DNA of 64,000 bases from Magnetospirillum sp. ME-1. GTDB taxonomy: Bacteria; Pseudomonadota; Alphaproteobacteria; Rhodospirillales; Magnetospirillaceae. The position numbers and the translations under genes are program-made. The DNA is taken from the NCBI RefSeq assembly GCF_002105535.1, contig NZ_CP015848.1, positions 1,884,856-1,948,855 on the forward strand. Direction: 5' to 3'. The notes below the pieces were generated by a model that ran no database searches, had not been told where the DNA came from, and saw nothing but the letters and a program-made list of their open reading frames with translations. Positions 8,732 through 18,598 of this stretch are shown piece after piece. Position 1 is the stretch's first letter. The number at the start of each line of letters is the position of its first letter.

Positions 8732-10111
8732 ATGCTGAAGGCCAAGATCGCCGAACTGATGAACGAGCCCGGCTGCGCCAAGAATCAGGCCAAGTCCGAG
8801 GGTGAGCGCAAGAAGGGCTGCGGCAAGTCCCTCGTCCCCGGAGCCGCTGCGGGGGGATGCGCCTTCGACGGCGCCAAGATCGCGCTGCAGCCCATCACCG
8901 ACGTGGTCCATCTGGTCCACGGCCCCATCGCCTGCGAGGGCAATTCCTGGGACGGCCGCAATTCGTGGAGCACCGGTTCGGATCTCTACCGCCGGGGCTT
9001 CACCACTGACCTCACCAACCTGGACATCATCGCCGGCGGCGAGAAGAAGCTCTACAAGGCCATCAAACAGGCCATCGCGCGGCACAACCCGCCCGCGGTG
9101 TTCGTCTACCAGACCTGTGTCGGCTCGCTGATCGGCGACGACGTGGACGCCGTCTGCCGCGCCGCCACCCAGCGCCTTGGCACCCCGGTCATTCCCATCA
9201 ATTCGCCCGGCTTCGTCGGCTCGAAGAACCTCGGCAACCGCTTAGGGGGAGACGCCCTGTTCGAGCATGTGATCGGCACGCTGCAGCCCGACGATGCCGG
9301 GCCTTGCGACATCAACATCCTGGGCGAGTACAACGTGGCGGGCGAGTTGGACCAGTTCCGCCCCCTGCTGGCCAAACTCGGCATCCGGCTGCGCGCCTCC
9401 ATCACCGGCGACGCCCGCTACCGCGAGGTGGCGGCGGCCCACACCGCCAGGGCCAACATGGTGCTGTGCTCCCAGGCGCTGGTGACCCTGGCGCGCAAGA
9501 TGAAGGAGACGTGGGGCATCCCCTACTTCGAAGGTTCGTTCTACGGCATCTCCGACACCTCGGACGCCCTTCGCAACATCGCCCGCATGCTGGTCGAGCA
9601 GGGCGCCGACCCGACGCTCACCGCCCGCACCGAAGCGCTGATCGCCGAGGAGGAGGCCAAGGCCTGGGCGCGGCTCGAGCCCTACAAGGCCCGCCTTTCG
9701 GGGCGCAAGGTGCTGCTCTACACCGGCGGCGTCAAAAGCTGGTCGGTGATCCAGGCCCTGCAGGAAGTGGGCATGGAGGTGGTGGGCTCCTCGGTGCGCA
9801 AGGCCACCGAGGCCGACAAGTCCAAGGCGCTGGAGCGCCTGGGCGGCGACGAGGACAAGCTGGCCGACGCCATCACGCCCAGGGACATGTACGCCATGTT
9901 CAAGGAGGGCCGGGCCGACATGATGCTGTCGGGCGGACGCTCGCAGTTCGTGGCCTTGAAGGCCCGCACGCCGTGGATCGACATCAATCAGGAACGCCAC
10001 CACGGCTACGCCGCCTATGACGGCATGGTCGCCCTGGTGCGCGCCATCGATCTTTCCATCAACAGCCCCATCTGGGCGCAGGTCCGCGCCCCCGCCCCCT
10101 GGGAGGCCTGA
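8732..10111 (+). CDS. nifE: Nitrogenase FeMo-cofactor scaffold protein NifE
   Basis: The 459-residue NifD homologue forms the NifEN scaffold, on which the NifB product is matured to FeMo-cofactor with Mo and homocitrate. It keeps NifD-like features: HGPIACEGNSWD, YQTCVGSLIGDDVDA and a C-terminal RHHGYAAYDGMV block. The N-terminal GCAFDGAKIAL is NifE-like rather than NifD-like. It is the first gene after a sigma-54 promoter. nifN starts 5 bases after it. Confidence 0.97.
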   Translation: MLKAKIAELMNEPGCAKNQAKSEGERKKGCGKSLVPGAAAGGCAFDGAKIALQPITDVVHLVHGPIACEGNSWDGRNSWSTGSDLYRRGFTTDLTNLDIIAGGEKKLYKAIKQAIARHNPPAVFVYQTCVGSLIGDDVDAVCRAATQRLGTPVIPINSPGFVGSKNLGNRLGGDALFEHVIGTLQPDDAGPCDINILGEYNVAGELDQFRPLLAKLGIRLRASITGDARYREVAAAHTARANMVLCSQALVTLARKMKETWGIPYFEGSFYGISDTSDALRNIARMLVEQGADPTLTARTEALIAEEEAKAWARLEPYKARLSGRKVLLYTGGVKSWSVIQALQEVGMEVVGSSVRKATEADKSKALERLGGDEDKLADAITPRDMYAMFKEGRADMMLSGGRSQFVALKARTPWIDINQERHHGYAAYDGMVALVRAIDLSINSPIWAQVRAPAPWEA

Positions 10112-10115
10112 GACC

Positions 10116-11474
10116 ATGGCCCTGATCATCGACCACAACAAGGCGCTTTCCACCAGCCCTCTCAAGGTCAGCGCGCCCCTGGGCGCCGCGCTGGCCTTCA
10201 TGGGGATGAAGGGCTGCCTGCCCATGTTCCACGGCTCCCAGGGCTGCACCGCCTTCGCCCTGGTGATGATGGTCCGCCACTTCCGCGAGGCCATCCCGCT
10301 GCAGACCACCGCCATGAACGAGATCAGCACCATCCTGGGCGGCATGGATCAGGTGGAGGAAGGGCTGCTGAACATCGCCAAGCGCGCCAAACCGGAAATC
10401 ATCGGCCTGATCTCCACCGCGCTGACCGAGACCCGGGGCGAGGACATGGCCGGCGACGTCAAGGTCATCCGGGCGCGCAACAAGGAGTTGTCCGACATCG
10501 CCGTGGTCGACGTCTCGGCCCCCGACTTCTCGGGCTCGCTGGAGACCGGCTGGGGCAAGGCGGTGACCGCCATCATCAAGTCCCTGGCCCGCCCCTCGGG
10601 CAACCATGCCAGGCTCGACCGGGTCAACCTGCTGCCCGGCGCCCACCTCACCCCCGGCGATGTCGAGGCCTTGAAGGACATCATCGCCGATTTCGGCCTG
10701 GAAGCCATGGTGCTGCCCGATCTGTCGGACTCGCTCGACGGCCACGTCCCCGATGCCTACACCCCCACCACCCTGGGCGGCACCCCCATCGCCGGCGTGC
10801 GCGAGATGGGCCGGGCGCGCCTCACCATCGCCATCGGCGAGCACATGCGCATTGCCGCCAAGACCGCCGAATCCATTACCGGCGTGCCCTCCATCGTGCT
10901 CGACCGGGTCACCGGCCTGGACGCCGTGGACCGCCTGATGGTCTGCCTGTCCACGGTGGCGGGCATTCCCGTTCCCGCCCGCCAGCGCCGCGCCCGCTCG
11001 CAGCTGGTCGACGCCATGCTGGACGGCCACTTCTATTTCGGCGGCCGCTCCGTCGCCATCGCCGCCGAACCCGCGCTTCTTTGGAGCATGGGCCGGCTTG
11101 CCACCGACATGGGCGCGACGATCGCGGCGGCCGTCACCACCCAGCCGGTCCCCATGCTGGCCGAACTGGCGGCCGAGCGGGTGATCGTCGGCGATTTCGA
11201 GGATCTGGAGGACCAGATCCTGGAAGCCGGCGGCGCCGACCTGATCATCGCCAATTCCAACGGCCGCCAGGTGGCGGCCCATCACGGCATTGCGCTGTTC
11301 CGCGCCGGCTTTCCGGTGTTCGACCGATTGGGCGCCGCCCATCTGACCACGGCCGGATACCGGGGGACGCGCGACCTGATCACCCAATTGGGCAACATCC
11401 TGATGGAACGGCCCGGACATGCACACGAGCCCTCGGAGCACGCCCATGGCCACCAGAGTGCTGCGGCTGGTTGA
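10116..11474 (+). CDS. nifN: Nitrogenase FeMo-cofactor biosynthesis protein NifN
   Basis: The 452-residue NifK homologue is the partner of NifE in the scaffold tetramer. FHGSQGCTAFA and the STALTETRGEDM segment match NifN. I chose ATG 10116 because it directly follows the nifE stop; an in-frame upstream extension would lie inside nifE. Its short C-terminal tail is His-rich (GHAHEPSEHAHGH), a plausible metal-binding tail I do not regard as standard. Confidence 0.96.
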   Translation: MALIIDHNKALSTSPLKVSAPLGAALAFMGMKGCLPMFHGSQGCTAFALVMMVRHFREAIPLQTTAMNEISTILGGMDQVEEGLLNIAKRAKPEIIGLISTALTETRGEDMAGDVKVIRARNKELSDIAVVDVSAPDFSGSLETGWGKAVTAIIKSLARPSGNHARLDRVNLLPGAHLTPGDVEALKDIIADFGLEAMVLPDLSDSLDGHVPDAYTPTTLGGTPIAGVREMGRARLTIAIGEHMRIAAKTAESITGVPSIVLDRVTGLDAVDRLMVCLSTVAGIPVPARQRRARSQLVDAMLDGHFYFGGRSVAIAAEPALLWSMGRLATDMGATIAAAVTTQPVPMLAELAAERVIVGDFEDLEDQILEAGGADLIIANSNGRQVAAHHGIALFRAGFPVFDRLGAAHLTTAGYRGTRDLITQLGNILMERPGHAHEPSEHAHGHQSAAAG

Positions 11475-11526
11475 TCCCGCCGCCTCCCCTCACCAGGGAT
11501 CGAGACCGAAGATCAAAGGAGGTCAC

Positions 11527-11946
11527 ATGAGAATCGCCGTCGCCACCCAGGACCGCCAGCGCGTGGACGCCCACTTCGCCAGCGCCAAGACCTTCATGTT
11601 CTACGACATCGGCCCCGAGGGGCACACCTTCCTGGAAGCCGTGCAGTTCGACAATGTCTCGGCCGAGGACGGCAACCACAAGGAAGACGGCGAGGACCGC
11701 CTGGCCGCCAAGATCAGCGCGCTGGAAGGCGCATCGCTGCTGTTCTGCCGCGCCATCGGCGGCCCGGCGGCGGCCCGTGTGGTCCGCGCCCGCGTCCACC
11801 CCATCAAGCTGCCCGCCGACGAGGCCATCTCCGACGTCATCGACCGGGTGCGGACCATGCTGAAGGGCAACCCGCCGCCCTGGCTGAGAAAGGCCATGCG
11901 CGACGGCGAGGCCGGCGACGAACGTTTCATCGACGACGACGAATAG
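11527..11946 (+). CDS. nifX: Nitrogenase cofactor carrier NifX
   Basis: The 139-residue protein is of the NifX/NifY/NafY fold. NifX binds the NifB cofactor and the NifEN-bound VK-cluster and moves them between assembly sites. MRIAVATQDRQRVDAHFASAK is the usual N-terminus. AAGG AGGT precedes ATG 11527, which excludes the longer frame overlapping nifN. It lies between nifN and the DUF269 gene, as in other proteobacteria. Confidence 0.94.
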   Translation: MRIAVATQDRQRVDAHFASAKTFMFYDIGPEGHTFLEAVQFDNVSAEDGNHKEDGEDRLAAKISALEGASLLFCRAIGGPAAARVVRARVHPIKLPADEAISDVIDRVRTMLKGNPPPWLRKAMRDGEAGDERFIDDDE

Positions 11947-11964
11947 ACATCAGGAGTCTCCGCC

Positions 11965-12411
11965 ATGACCGCCACCGCCACCCAGGACCCCTTCATCAAG
12001 ACCCTGCTGATGTTCATCCGCGCCCACGACCAGTCGGGGGCCTGGGACAACGAATCCGACGAGGACGTGCTGGCGCCCTACATCCTGTCCAAGGAGCAGC
12101 GCCGCGAGATCCCCCTGTTCGGCGATCCCGACCCGGACATCCTGTGGCGGGTGGAGCAGTACTTCAACGCCATCGCCATGGCCATCGAGACCGAGAGCGG
12201 CCACGCCGTCGCCCCCATCATGAAGATCCATCACGAAGGCTGGGGCCGGGTGATCCTCACCGCCGGCAAGCTGGTGGCGGTCAACGCCTATATGCGCGAG
12301 TTGCACCGCTTCGGCTTCGATTCGGCCGAGGAGATGAGTGCCAAGGCCGGCAAGCTCATCGCCGAGGGTGTGGCCACCATCGCCAGGTTCCCCGAAGTCG
12401 CCGCCGCCTGA
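11965..12411 (+). CDS. NifX-associated nitrogen fixation protein (DUF269)
   Basis: The 148-residue protein matches the small NifX-associated family always found next to nifX: FIKTLLMFIRAHDQSGAWD near the start and a LHRFGF segment near the end. Its biochemical role is not settled. It lies 18 bases after nifX and 27 bases before fdxB, and so is very likely cotranscribed. Confidence 0.93.
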   Translation: MTATATQDPFIKTLLMFIRAHDQSGAWDNESDEDVLAPYILSKEQRREIPLFGDPDPDILWRVEQYFNAIAMAIETESGHAVAPIMKIHHEGWGRVILTAGKLVAVNAYMRELHRFGFDSAEEMSAKAGKLIAEGVATIARFPEVAAA

Positions 12412-12438
12412 AATCCTCGCAAGCAAAGGAACAACGCC

Positions 12439-12735
12439 ATGTCGCTGCGCACCTTCTCCACCCGCGACGGCACCCCGTGGGTGCCGAAGTATCTCACCGC
12501 CATCTCCGACGAGCTGTGCATCGGCTGCGGCCGCTGCTTCAAGGTCTGTACCCAGGCCGTCATGAAGCTGATGGGCATCAACGAGGACGACGAGATGTGC
12601 GACCCCTTCGACGATTCGGAAGAGATCGTGCGCAAGGTCATGACCATGGACAAGGCCGGCAGCTGCATCGGCTGCGGCTCGTGCAACGCGGTGTGCGGCA
12701 CCAACGCCCAGACCCACGAGGCGGTGCCGGCGTAA
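12439..12735 (+). CDS. fdxB: Nif-specific ferredoxin III
   Basis: The 98-residue ferredoxin has two cysteine sets for two [4Fe-4S] clusters: Cys27, 30, 33, 37 and Cys76, 79, 82, 86. A long insertion between the sets (VMKLMGINEDDEMCDPFDD) marks the nif-specific FdxB type. It probably donates electrons to nitrogenase or cofactor assembly enzymes. AAAGGA precedes the ATG. Confidence 0.94.
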   Translation: MSLRTFSTRDGTPWVPKYLTAISDELCIGCGRCFKVCTQAVMKLMGINEDDEMCDPFDDSEEIVRKVMTMDKAGSCIGCGSCNAVCGTNAQTHEAVPA

Positions 12736-12744
12736 GGGACCACG

Positions 12745-12834
12745 TGTCATCCCGAGCCCTGGCGAGGGATCTTTCAGGCAAGACCGGCAACCGTCTGATG
12801 CTGAAAGATCCTTCGGCTTCGCCTCAGGATGACA
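12745..12834. repeat. REP-like inverted repeat, family A copy 2
   Basis: The element runs from GTCATCCCGAG to CTCAGGATGAC. Its inner arms GGGATCTTTCAG and CTGAAAGATCC are also inverted, which would give a strong RNA hairpin between fdxB and nifQ. It ends 23 bases before the nifQ ATG. Confidence 0.8.
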
Positions 12835-12857
12835 ATTCCGGACAGGAGGACAGCACA

Positions 12858-13478
12858 ATGGCCAAGGAAACCTATTCCCGCCTGATGTCCGGCCCGGGAA
12901 GCGGCGATCCCTTCGACCGCCACCTGTTCGCCTGCGCCATCGCCATGGCCCTGTCCAGCCCGGGCGAGAGCCTGACCGTCGGACTGGGGCTTTCCGAGGA
13001 AGGACTGGCCGCCCTGGTGGGCCGTCACTTCCCCCATGCGCCGGGCCTGCTGTCCGGCCTGTCGCTGTCGGGCCACGGCGACAAGCCCCTGACCATCGAG
13101 GAGCCGGACCTGCGCGCCCTGCTGCTCGAGCACCGGACCCGCGGCCTGATCGAAGAGGAATGGCTGGCCCATATCGTGGCGCGGCGCTGCCTGGGCTCCA
13201 ACCATCTGTGGCAGGATCTGGGGCTGACCAGCCGCGCCGACCTGTCGGGGCTGATGCGCCGCCATTTCCTCGGGCTGGCCGAGCTGAACAGCCGCGACAT
13301 GAAGTGGAAGAAGTTCTTCTACCGCGAACTGTGCCAGCGCGAAGGCGTGCTGATCTGCAAATCCCCCAATTGCGAGGTCTGCACCGATTACGCCCATTGC
13401 TTCGGGGCCGAGGACGGGGTGGCGCTGCTTGTCGCAAAGCCGACATTGTCGGATTCCGTCCCGGCCACTATCGTTTAA
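12858..13478 (+). CDS. nifQ: Molybdenum donor protein NifQ
   Basis: The 206-residue protein carries an Fe-S-Mo cluster and passes molybdenum to NifEN/NifH for FeMo-cofactor synthesis. The diagnostic C-x4-C-x2-C-x5-C pattern is present at Cys167, 172, 175 and 181. The start at ATG 12858 follows AGGAGGA; the longer open frame overlaps the fdxB and DUF269 genes and is rejected. Its last 50 bases contain the activator site for the next promoter. Confidence 0.94.
   Translation: MAKETYSRLMSGPGSGDPFDRHLFACAIAMALSSPGESLTVGLGLSEEGLAALVGRHFPHAPGLLSGLSLSGHGDKPLTIEEPDLRALLLEHRTRGLIEEEWLAHIVARRCLGSNHLWQDLGLTSRADLSGLMRRHFLGLAELNSRDMKWKKFFYRELCQREGVLICKSPNCEVCTDYAHCFGAEDGVALLVAKPTLSDSVPATIV
13430..13445. 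promoter_or_regulatory. NifA-type activator site inside the 3' end of nifQ
   Basis: An exact TGT-N10-ACA lies within nifQ coding sequence. It ends 52 bases before the -24 element at 13497, the same spacing as at nifE. A degenerate second copy, sharing 13 bases with nifH site 2, follows at 13446-13458. Confidence 0.7.
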
Positions 13479-13496
13479 TTTCAACCGATTAACACT

Positions 13497-13511
13497 TGGC
13501 ACCCTTCTTGC
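13497..13511 (+). promoter_or_regulatory. Sigma-54 promoter of iscA-nifV-nifW
   Basis: TGGCACC-CTTC-TTGC has correct GG-N10-GC spacing with one difference from the consensus. It lies 46 bases before the iscA ATG and 19 after the nifQ stop. Confidence 0.85.
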
Positions 13512-13556
13512 TGATCCAGGATCACAGACAATCCATCCGGCAAGGAGGACACAGTC

Positions 13557-13895
13557 ATGATGAACCTGACCGACAAGGCCATCGACGTCATCCGCGAGGT
13601 CTGCAACGGCGAGTTCCAGGGTCTTCGGATCATGGTCAACAAGGGCTGTTCGGGCTTTTCCTACAACATGGGCCTGGAGGAAGCCGCCGCCGAGGGGGAT
13701 CAGGTGCTGGAATTCTCCGACGTCAAGGTGTTCCTCGACCCCGGCTCGGCCCTGTGGCTGACGGGCGCCACCATGGATTACGTGGACAATTCCTCCATGG
13801 GCTCGGGCTTCGTGTTCGACAATCCCAACCAGCCCCCCGCCCCCACCGCCACCTCGGGCGGCGGCTGTTCCTGCGGCATCAAGACCTGCGGCTGA
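13557..13895 (+). CDS. Nif-associated IscA/HesB-type Fe-S carrier
   Basis: The 112-residue A-type carrier delivers iron or Fe-S clusters, here probably to nitrogenase or NifB-type proteins. The invariant cysteines are Cys31 in NKGCSGFSY and the Cys104/Cys106 pair, with an added Cys111 in the C-terminal [10 protein letters not shown] proline-rich stretch precedes the C-terminus. ATG 13557 and the next ATG 13560 are both possible; AAGGAGG fits either. It heads its own sigma-54 unit with nifV and nifW. Confidence 0.92.
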   Translation: MMNLTDKAIDVIREVCNGEFQGLRIMVNKGCSGFSYNMGLEEAAAEGDQVLEFSDVKVFLDPGSALWLTGATMDYVDNSSMGSGFVFDNPNQPPAPTATSGGGCSCGIKTCG

Positions 13896-13906
13896 GGAGA
13901 ACGGCC

Positions 13907-15070
13907 ATGACGGAGGCCGCCACCATCGTCATGCCCCCCTTCGTGGTGATGAACGATACGACCTTGCGCGACGGCGAGCAGACCGCCGGCGTCGCCTTCA
14001 GCCTGGACGAGAAGCTGGACATCGCCAGGGCGCTGGACATCGCCGGCGTGCCCGAGATCGAGGTGGGCATTCCCGCCATGGGGCCGGAAGAACAGGCCGC
14101 CATCGCCAAGGTGGCCGGTCTGGGGCTCAAGGCCCGCCTGATCGCCTGGTGCCGCATGCGGGACGACGACCTGGAAGCGGCAACCCGTTGCAATGTCGCC
14201 ACCGTCAACCTGTCCATCCCGGTCTCCGACCTGCAGCTGGCCGCCAAGCTGGGCCGCGACCGCGCCTGGGCGCTGGGCCATATCCGCGTCATGGTGGCCA
14301 AGGCCCGCGCCATGGGCTTCGACGTGCTGGTGGGCGGCGAGGACAGCTCGCGCGCCGATCCCGCCTTCCTGGCCGAGGTGGTGCGGGCCTGCGAGGCGGC
14401 CGGGGCCCAGCGCTTCCGCTTCGCCGACACGCTGGGCATCATGGACCCCTTCGCCGTGCATGATTCCTTCAAGGCCCTGCGCGCCGCCTGTTCCATCGAG
14501 CTGGAAATCCACGCCCACGACGATCTGGGGCTGGCCACCGCCAATTCCCTGGCCGCCGTCCGGGGCGGCGCCACCCATGTCAGCACCACGGTCAACGGCC
14601 TGGGCGAGCGGGCCGGCAACGCGCCGCTGGAGGAAGTGGTGGTGGCGCTGGGCCACCTCTACGGCCTTGAGACCGGCATCGACAAGCGCCAGTTGGGCCG
14701 CGTGTCGCGGCTGGTGGCCGACGCCTCGGGCCGCCCGGTGCCGGTGGACAAGAGCATCGTCGGCGAGAACATCTTCACCCACGAATCCGGCATCCATGTC
14801 AGCGGCCTGCTGCGCGACCCGCGCACCTACCAGGCCCTCGACCCCGCCGAATTGGGCCGCGGCCACCGGCTGGTGCTGGGCAAGCATTCGGGGCTGACCT
14901 CGGTGCTGCACGCCTGCCGCGAGATCGGCCTGGAGGTGGATGCGGCGAAGGCCCGCACCATGCTGGCCCAGGTGCGCCGCCACGCCTCGACCACCAAGAC
15001 CGTTCCCACCGCCGACGATCTGCGCCGTTTCGCCGGCACCGCCACCGCCCTCATGGGAGCCCCGTCATGA
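13907..15070 (+). CDS. nifV: Homocitrate synthase NifV
   Basis: The 387-residue enzyme condenses acetyl-CoA with 2-oxoglutarate to (R)-homocitrate, the organic ligand of FeMo-cofactor. It has the DRE-TIM motif TTLRDGEQ near the start, the HAHDDLG metal-binding histidines and the [13 protein letters not shown] block. ATG 13907 follows GAGGAGAAC; the longer frame overlaps iscA. The stop overlaps nifW (ATGA). Confidence 0.96.
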   Translation: MTEAATIVMPPFVVMNDTTLRDGEQTAGVAFSLDEKLDIARALDIAGVPEIEVGIPAMGPEEQAAIAKVAGLGLKARLIAWCRMRDDDLEAATRCNVATVNLSIPVSDLQLAAKLGRDRAWALGHIRVMVAKARAMGFDVLVGGEDSSRADPAFLAEVVRACEAAGAQRFRFADTLGIMDPFAVHDSFKALRAACSIELEIHAHDDLGLATANSLAAVRGGATHVSTTVNGLGERAGNAPLEEVVVALGHLYGLETGIDKRQLGRVSRLVADASGRPVPVDKSIVGENIFTHESGIHVSGLLRDPRTYQALDPAELGRGHRLVLGKHSGLTSVLHACREIGLEVDAAKARTMLAQVRRHASTTKTVPTADDLRRFAGTATALMGAPS

Positions 15071-15375
15071 TCCTCGACACCCTTGCCACCCTGTCGTCCG
15101 CCGAGCAGTTCTTCGAGACCCTGCGGGTCCCCTTCGAGCAATCGGTGGTCAATGTCAGCCGCCTGCACATCCTGAAGCGCTTTCGCGAAGTGCTCGGCAG
15201 CACCGATCTGGACGGCCTGGCCGAATACGAGGTGGAGGCGGTATGCCGCGCCGCCCTGATCGAGGCCTACGAGGATTTCGCCGAAGGGCGCGGCGTCAAG
15301 ACCTTCAAGGTCTTCAAGGACGCCCATCCCGGTTTCGTCGCCTTGAGCGATATCCGCCCCATGGCGGCGCGGTAG
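15067..15375 (+). CDS. nifW: Nitrogenase-stabilising protein NifW
   Basis: The 102-residue protein is a full-length Nif[22 protein letters not shown] at the N-terminus and a FKDAHPGFV motif. NifW helps keep the MoFe protein intact under oxygen and interacts with NifDK during maturation. It overlaps nifV by four bases, implying coupled translation, and ends the nif transcript. Confidence 0.94.
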   Translation: MILDTLATLSSAEQFFETLRVPFEQSVVNVSRLHILKRFREVLGSTDLDGLAEYEVEAVCRAALIEAYEDFAEGRGVKTFKVFKDAHPGFVALSDIRPMAAR

Positions 15376-15401
15376 GCCCTCAACGCCCCCTAAAAAGGCG
15401 A

Positions 15402-15429
15402 TCGGGCCGCCGCTTTCGCGACGGCCCGA
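15402..15429 (+). terminator. Terminator-like hairpin after nifW
   Basis: TCGGGCCG and CGGCCCGA form an 8-base stem across a 12-base loop, followed by non-T sequence. An A5 run upstream would be a T run for the opposite strand. The rest of the 205-base gap to clpB shows no gene. Confidence 0.55.
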
Positions 15430-15580
15430 CCAGACCGGTACTCCCGGGGGGGATGGGGGGGAGAGGAGCACCGGCAAGACTTAAGAAGTCGGCTTCTAGC
15501 ACGACCGGGAAAAGCTGCGCCACAAATTCAGCTACCGCATACCGGAATAGCAGCTATGTCCTTCCGTGCAGGTGGGACAT

Positions 15581-18172
15581 TCACACCTCATCGCCTGTAA
15601 TTCTTCCGTTCAGGAGCAGCCCGCCTTCGGCCGCCGTGACCGCCACGGTATCGCCATCCTTGACCGTGCCTTCCAGAATCTGCCCGGCCAGGGGATTCTG
15701 CAGGGCGCGCTGGATCACCCGCTTCAAGGGCCGCGCCCCGTAGACCGGGTCGTAGCCCTTTTCCGCCAGCCATTCCATGGCGTTATCGTCCAGTGTCAGC
15801 GTGATCTTGCGGTCGGCCAGCAAGGCGCGCAGGCGCTTGAGCTGGATATCGACGATACCCGACATGTCGCCGCGTCCCAGGCGGTGGAACAGCAGGATCT
15901 CGTCCAGGCGGTTGAGGAATTCGGGGCGGAAGTTGGCGCGCACCACCTCCATGACCTCGGCACGCACCTCGGCCGAATCGTGCCCCTCCTCCTGATTGGC
16001 CAAGATGTCCGACCCCAGGTTGGAGGTCAGCACGATCAGGGTGTTGCGGAAATCCACCGTCCTGCCCTGGCCGTCGGTCAGCCGCCCGTCGTCGAGCACC
16101 TGCAGCAGCACGTTGAAGACGTCGGGGTGGGCCTTCTCCACCTCGTCGAACAGAATCACCTGATAGGGGCGCCGCCGCACCGCCTCGGTCAGGGCGCCAC
16201 CCTCCTCGTAGCCCACATAGCCGGGCGGCGCGCCGATCAGGCGGGCCACCGAGTGCTTTTCCATGTACTCGCTCATGTCCATGCGGACCATGGCGGTCTC
16301 GTCGTCGAACAGGAACTCGGCCAGGGCCTTGGTCAGTTCCGTCTTGCCCACGCCGGTGGGGCCTAAGAACAGGAACGAGCCGATGGGGCGGTTGGGGTCC
16401 TGCAGACCGGCGCGGGCCCGGCGCACGGCGTTGGACACCGCCACCAGCGCCTCGTTCTGGCCCACCACCCGGGTCTTGAGACGGGATTCCATGCCCAGAA
16501 GCTTGTCACGCTCGCCCTGCAGCATCTTCTCCACCGGAATGCCGGTCCAGCGCGACACGACGGAAGCGATGTGCTCCTCGGTCACCGATTCGGTCAGCAT
16601 GCGTTGGCCCGAGGCGCCGCCCCCCTCGATGCGCTTTTCCAGATCGGGAATGACGCCGAATTTCAGCTCGCCCGCCCTGGCCCAATTGGAAGCGCGCTCG
16701 GCGTTGGCCAGTTCGATGCGGGCTTCCTCCAGCTGTTCCTTGACCTTGGTGGAATCGGCCAGCTGGTTCTTTTCCGCCCGCCAGCGCTCGGACATGTCGA
16801 AGGATTCGCGCTCGAGCTGGGTCAGTTCCACCTCCAGCTTGCCCAGGCGGTCCTTGGATCCGGCGTCGCTTTCCTTCTTCAACGCCTCGCGCTCGATCTT
16901 CAGCTGGACGATGCGGCGGTCCAGCTCGTCCAGGGCCTCGGGCTTGGAATCGATCTGCATGCGCAGCCGGGACGCCGCCTCGTCCACCAGATCGATGGCC
17001 TTGTCGGGCAGGAAGCGATCGGTGATGTAGCGGTTGGACAGCGTTGCCGCCGAGACCAATGCGCCGTCGGCGATGCGCACCCCGTGGTGCAGTTCGTACT
17101 TCTCCTTCAGGCCGCGCAGGATGGAGACGGTATCCTCCACCCCCGGCTCGGAGACGAAGACCGGCTGGAAGCGCCGCGCCAGGGCGGCGTCCTTTTCCAC
17201 ATGCTTCCGGTACTCGTTCAGCGTGGTGGCGCCGATGCAGTGCAGTTCGCCCCTGGCCAAGGCGGGCTTCAGCAGGTTGGAGGCGTCCATGGAGCCTTCC
17301 GCCGCCCCCGCCCCGATCAGGGTGTGCATCTCGTCGATGAACAGGATGACCTCGCCATTGGCCGCCGTCACCTCGGTCAGCACCGCCTTCAGGCGCTCCT
17401 CGAACTCACCGCGGAACTTGGCCCCGGCCACCAGGGCGCCGAGGTCGAGGACCATCAGGCGCTTGTTCTTCAGGGTCTCGGGCACGTCGCCGTTAACGAT
17501 GCGGCTGGCCAGCCCCTCCACGATGGCGGTCTTGCCCACGCCGGGCTCGCCGATCAGCACCGGATTGTTCTTGGTGCGGCGCGACAGCACCTGGATGGTG
17601 CGCCGGATCTCCTCGTCGCGGCCGATGACCGGGTCGAGCTTGCCGTCACGCGCCGCCTGGGTCAGGTCGCGGGCGTATTTCTTCAGGGCGTCGTAGCTGT
17701 CCTCGGCGGAAGCCGAATTGGCCTTGCGGCCTTTCCTCACCTCCTCGATGGCGTGGTTCAGTCCCTGGGGCGTCAGCCCGGCATCGGCCAGCGCCCTGGC
17801 CGCCGGCGTGCCGGTGGCGAGCGCGAGCGCCAGCAGCAGGCGTTCGGCGGTGACGAAGGAATCGCCCGCCTTGTCGGCCAGTTGCACCGCCTGATCCAGC
17901 AGGCGGGCCAGTTCCGGGGTGAGGTGGACGCCGCCGGCGCCGGGGCCTTCCACCTTGGGGATCTTGGCCAGCTCGGCCTCGACGCCCTTCAGCGCCCGGA
18001 CGGGATCGCCGCCGGCGGCACGGATCAGGTTGGCGGCCAGGCCCTCCTTGTCGGCCAGCAGGACCTGGGCCAGGTGTTCCGGGGTCAGGCGCTGGTGGCC
18101 GCTGCGCAGCGCCAGGGTCTGAGCCGATTGAATGAAGCCCTTGCAGCGTTCGGTAAACTTCTCGAAATCCAT
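15581..18172 (-). CDS. clpB: ATP-dependent disaggregase ClpB
   Basis: The 863-residue AAA+ chaperone extracts proteins from aggregates with DnaK. It has the N-terminal Clp repeat domain (1-140), the first AAA domain with Walker [14 protein letters not shown], a long coiled-coil middle domain rich in E/K/L, and the second AAA domain with Walker [15 protein letters not shown]. The middle domain distinguishes ClpB from ClpA/ClpC. I chose [10 protein letters not shown] at 18172; upstream residues in the frame look non-coding. Confidence 0.97.
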   Translation of the reverse strand: MDFEKFTERCKGFIQSAQTLALRSGHQRLTPEHLAQVLLADKEGLAANLIRAAGGDPVRALKGVEAELAKIPKVEGPGAGGVHLTPELARLLDQAVQLADKAGDSFVTAERLLLALALATGTPAARALADAGLTPQGLNHAIEEVRKGRKANSASAEDSYDALKKYARDLTQAARDGKLDPVIGRDEEIRRTIQVLSRRTKNNPVLIGEPGVGKTAIVEGLASRIVNGDVPETLKNKRLMVLDLGALVAGAKFRGEFEERLKAVLTEVTAANGEVILFIDEMHTLIGAGAAEGSMDASNLLKPALARGELHCIGATTLNEYRKHVEKDAALARRFQPVFVSEPGVEDTVSILRGLKEKYELHHGVRIADGALVSAATLSNRYITDRFLPDKAIDLVDEAASRLRMQIDSKPEALDELDRRIVQLKIEREALKKESDAGSKDRLGKLEVELTQLERESFDMSERWRAEKNQLADSTKVKEQLEEARIELANAERASNWARAGELKFGVIPDLEKRIEGGGASGQRMLTESVTEEHIASVVSRWTGIPVEKMLQGERDKLLGMESRLKTRVVGQNEALVAVSNAVRRARAGLQDPNRPIGSFLFLGPTGVGKTELTKALAEFLFDDETAMVRMDMSEYMEKHSVARLIGAPPGYVGYEEGGALTEAVRRRPYQVILFDEVEKAHPDVFNVLLQVLDDGRLTDGQGRTVDFRNTLIVLTSNLGSDILANQEEGHDSAEVRAEVMEVVRANFRPEFLNRLDEILLFHRLGRGDMSGIVDIQLKRLRALLADRKITLTLDDNAMEWLAEKGYDPVYGARPLKRVIQRALQNPLAGQILEGTVKDGDTVAVTAAEGGLLLNGRITGDEV

Positions 18173-18253
18173 CTTTGCCCTCTTCGTTCGAGCGGCGGCT
18201 GGATCGTCCCTTAAGACAGGCAACGATCCAGGCGGTTGTCTTGGCTCCGATTG

Positions 18254-18281
18254 ATATGGAGCATTTCGGGGATGCCGCAAG
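18254..18281 (-). promoter_or_regulatory. Candidate sigma-32 promoter of clpB
   Basis: On the minus strand CTTGCG is followed after 16 bases by CCATAT, resembling CTTGAA-N13..17-CCCCAT. It starts about 80 bases before the clpB start. ClpB is a classic heat-shock gene, which supports the assignment. The match is partial. Confidence 0.35.
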
Positions 18282-18535
18282 CGCGTCTTAGGGGGGCGAC
18301 CACGAATTCGTCAAATCCCTTAGGGAGAATATGGTTGAAGGCCACTTCCCCAGCTTCCAGAATGCAGACGGCAAGGGGTTCGAGGTCACGATTCCATCCA
18401 GAATTATTAAAATTCATCACAAAATGTAATCCCGCCGTAATCTTGGACAGGTGGCGACGTTGCCCATTTTTTGCACTGCGATAGAGTAGGTCGTCCGTAT
18501 AGTTTTAGAACTATTCCTTATCGAATATTTTTTTC

Positions 18536-18549
18536 TTGATTTGAATCGC
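18536..18549 (+). promoter_or_regulatory. Candidate FNR box, one good half
   Basis: TTGAT-TTGA-ATCGC matches TTGAT-N4-ATCAA at eight of ten positions. It lies 50 bases before the FNR-type gene, whose recognition helix fits TTGAT half-sites, so autoregulation is plausible. Confidence 0.35.
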
Positions 18550-18598
18550 CAATCATCCTGACATCTGCCGTGCTATATTCCTGGTGAGGGAGAGCCGA

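Larger units (their letters stand above)
18173..18598. other. Gene-free region between clpB and the FNR-type gene
   Basis: These 426 bases hold the divergent control regions. The left half is GC-rich and the right half (18400-18580) is AT-rich. A 69-codon frame on the minus strand (18211-18420) has no ribosome-binding site and overlaps a candidate heat-shock promoter, so I do not call it a gene. An FNR half-site lies at 18536-18549. Confidence 0.6.

Noticed and set aside
18211-18420. A 69-codon minus-strand frame upstream of clpB
   Set aside because: There is no ribosome-binding site, composition is unlike neighbours, and it covers a plausible clpB heat-shock promoter.
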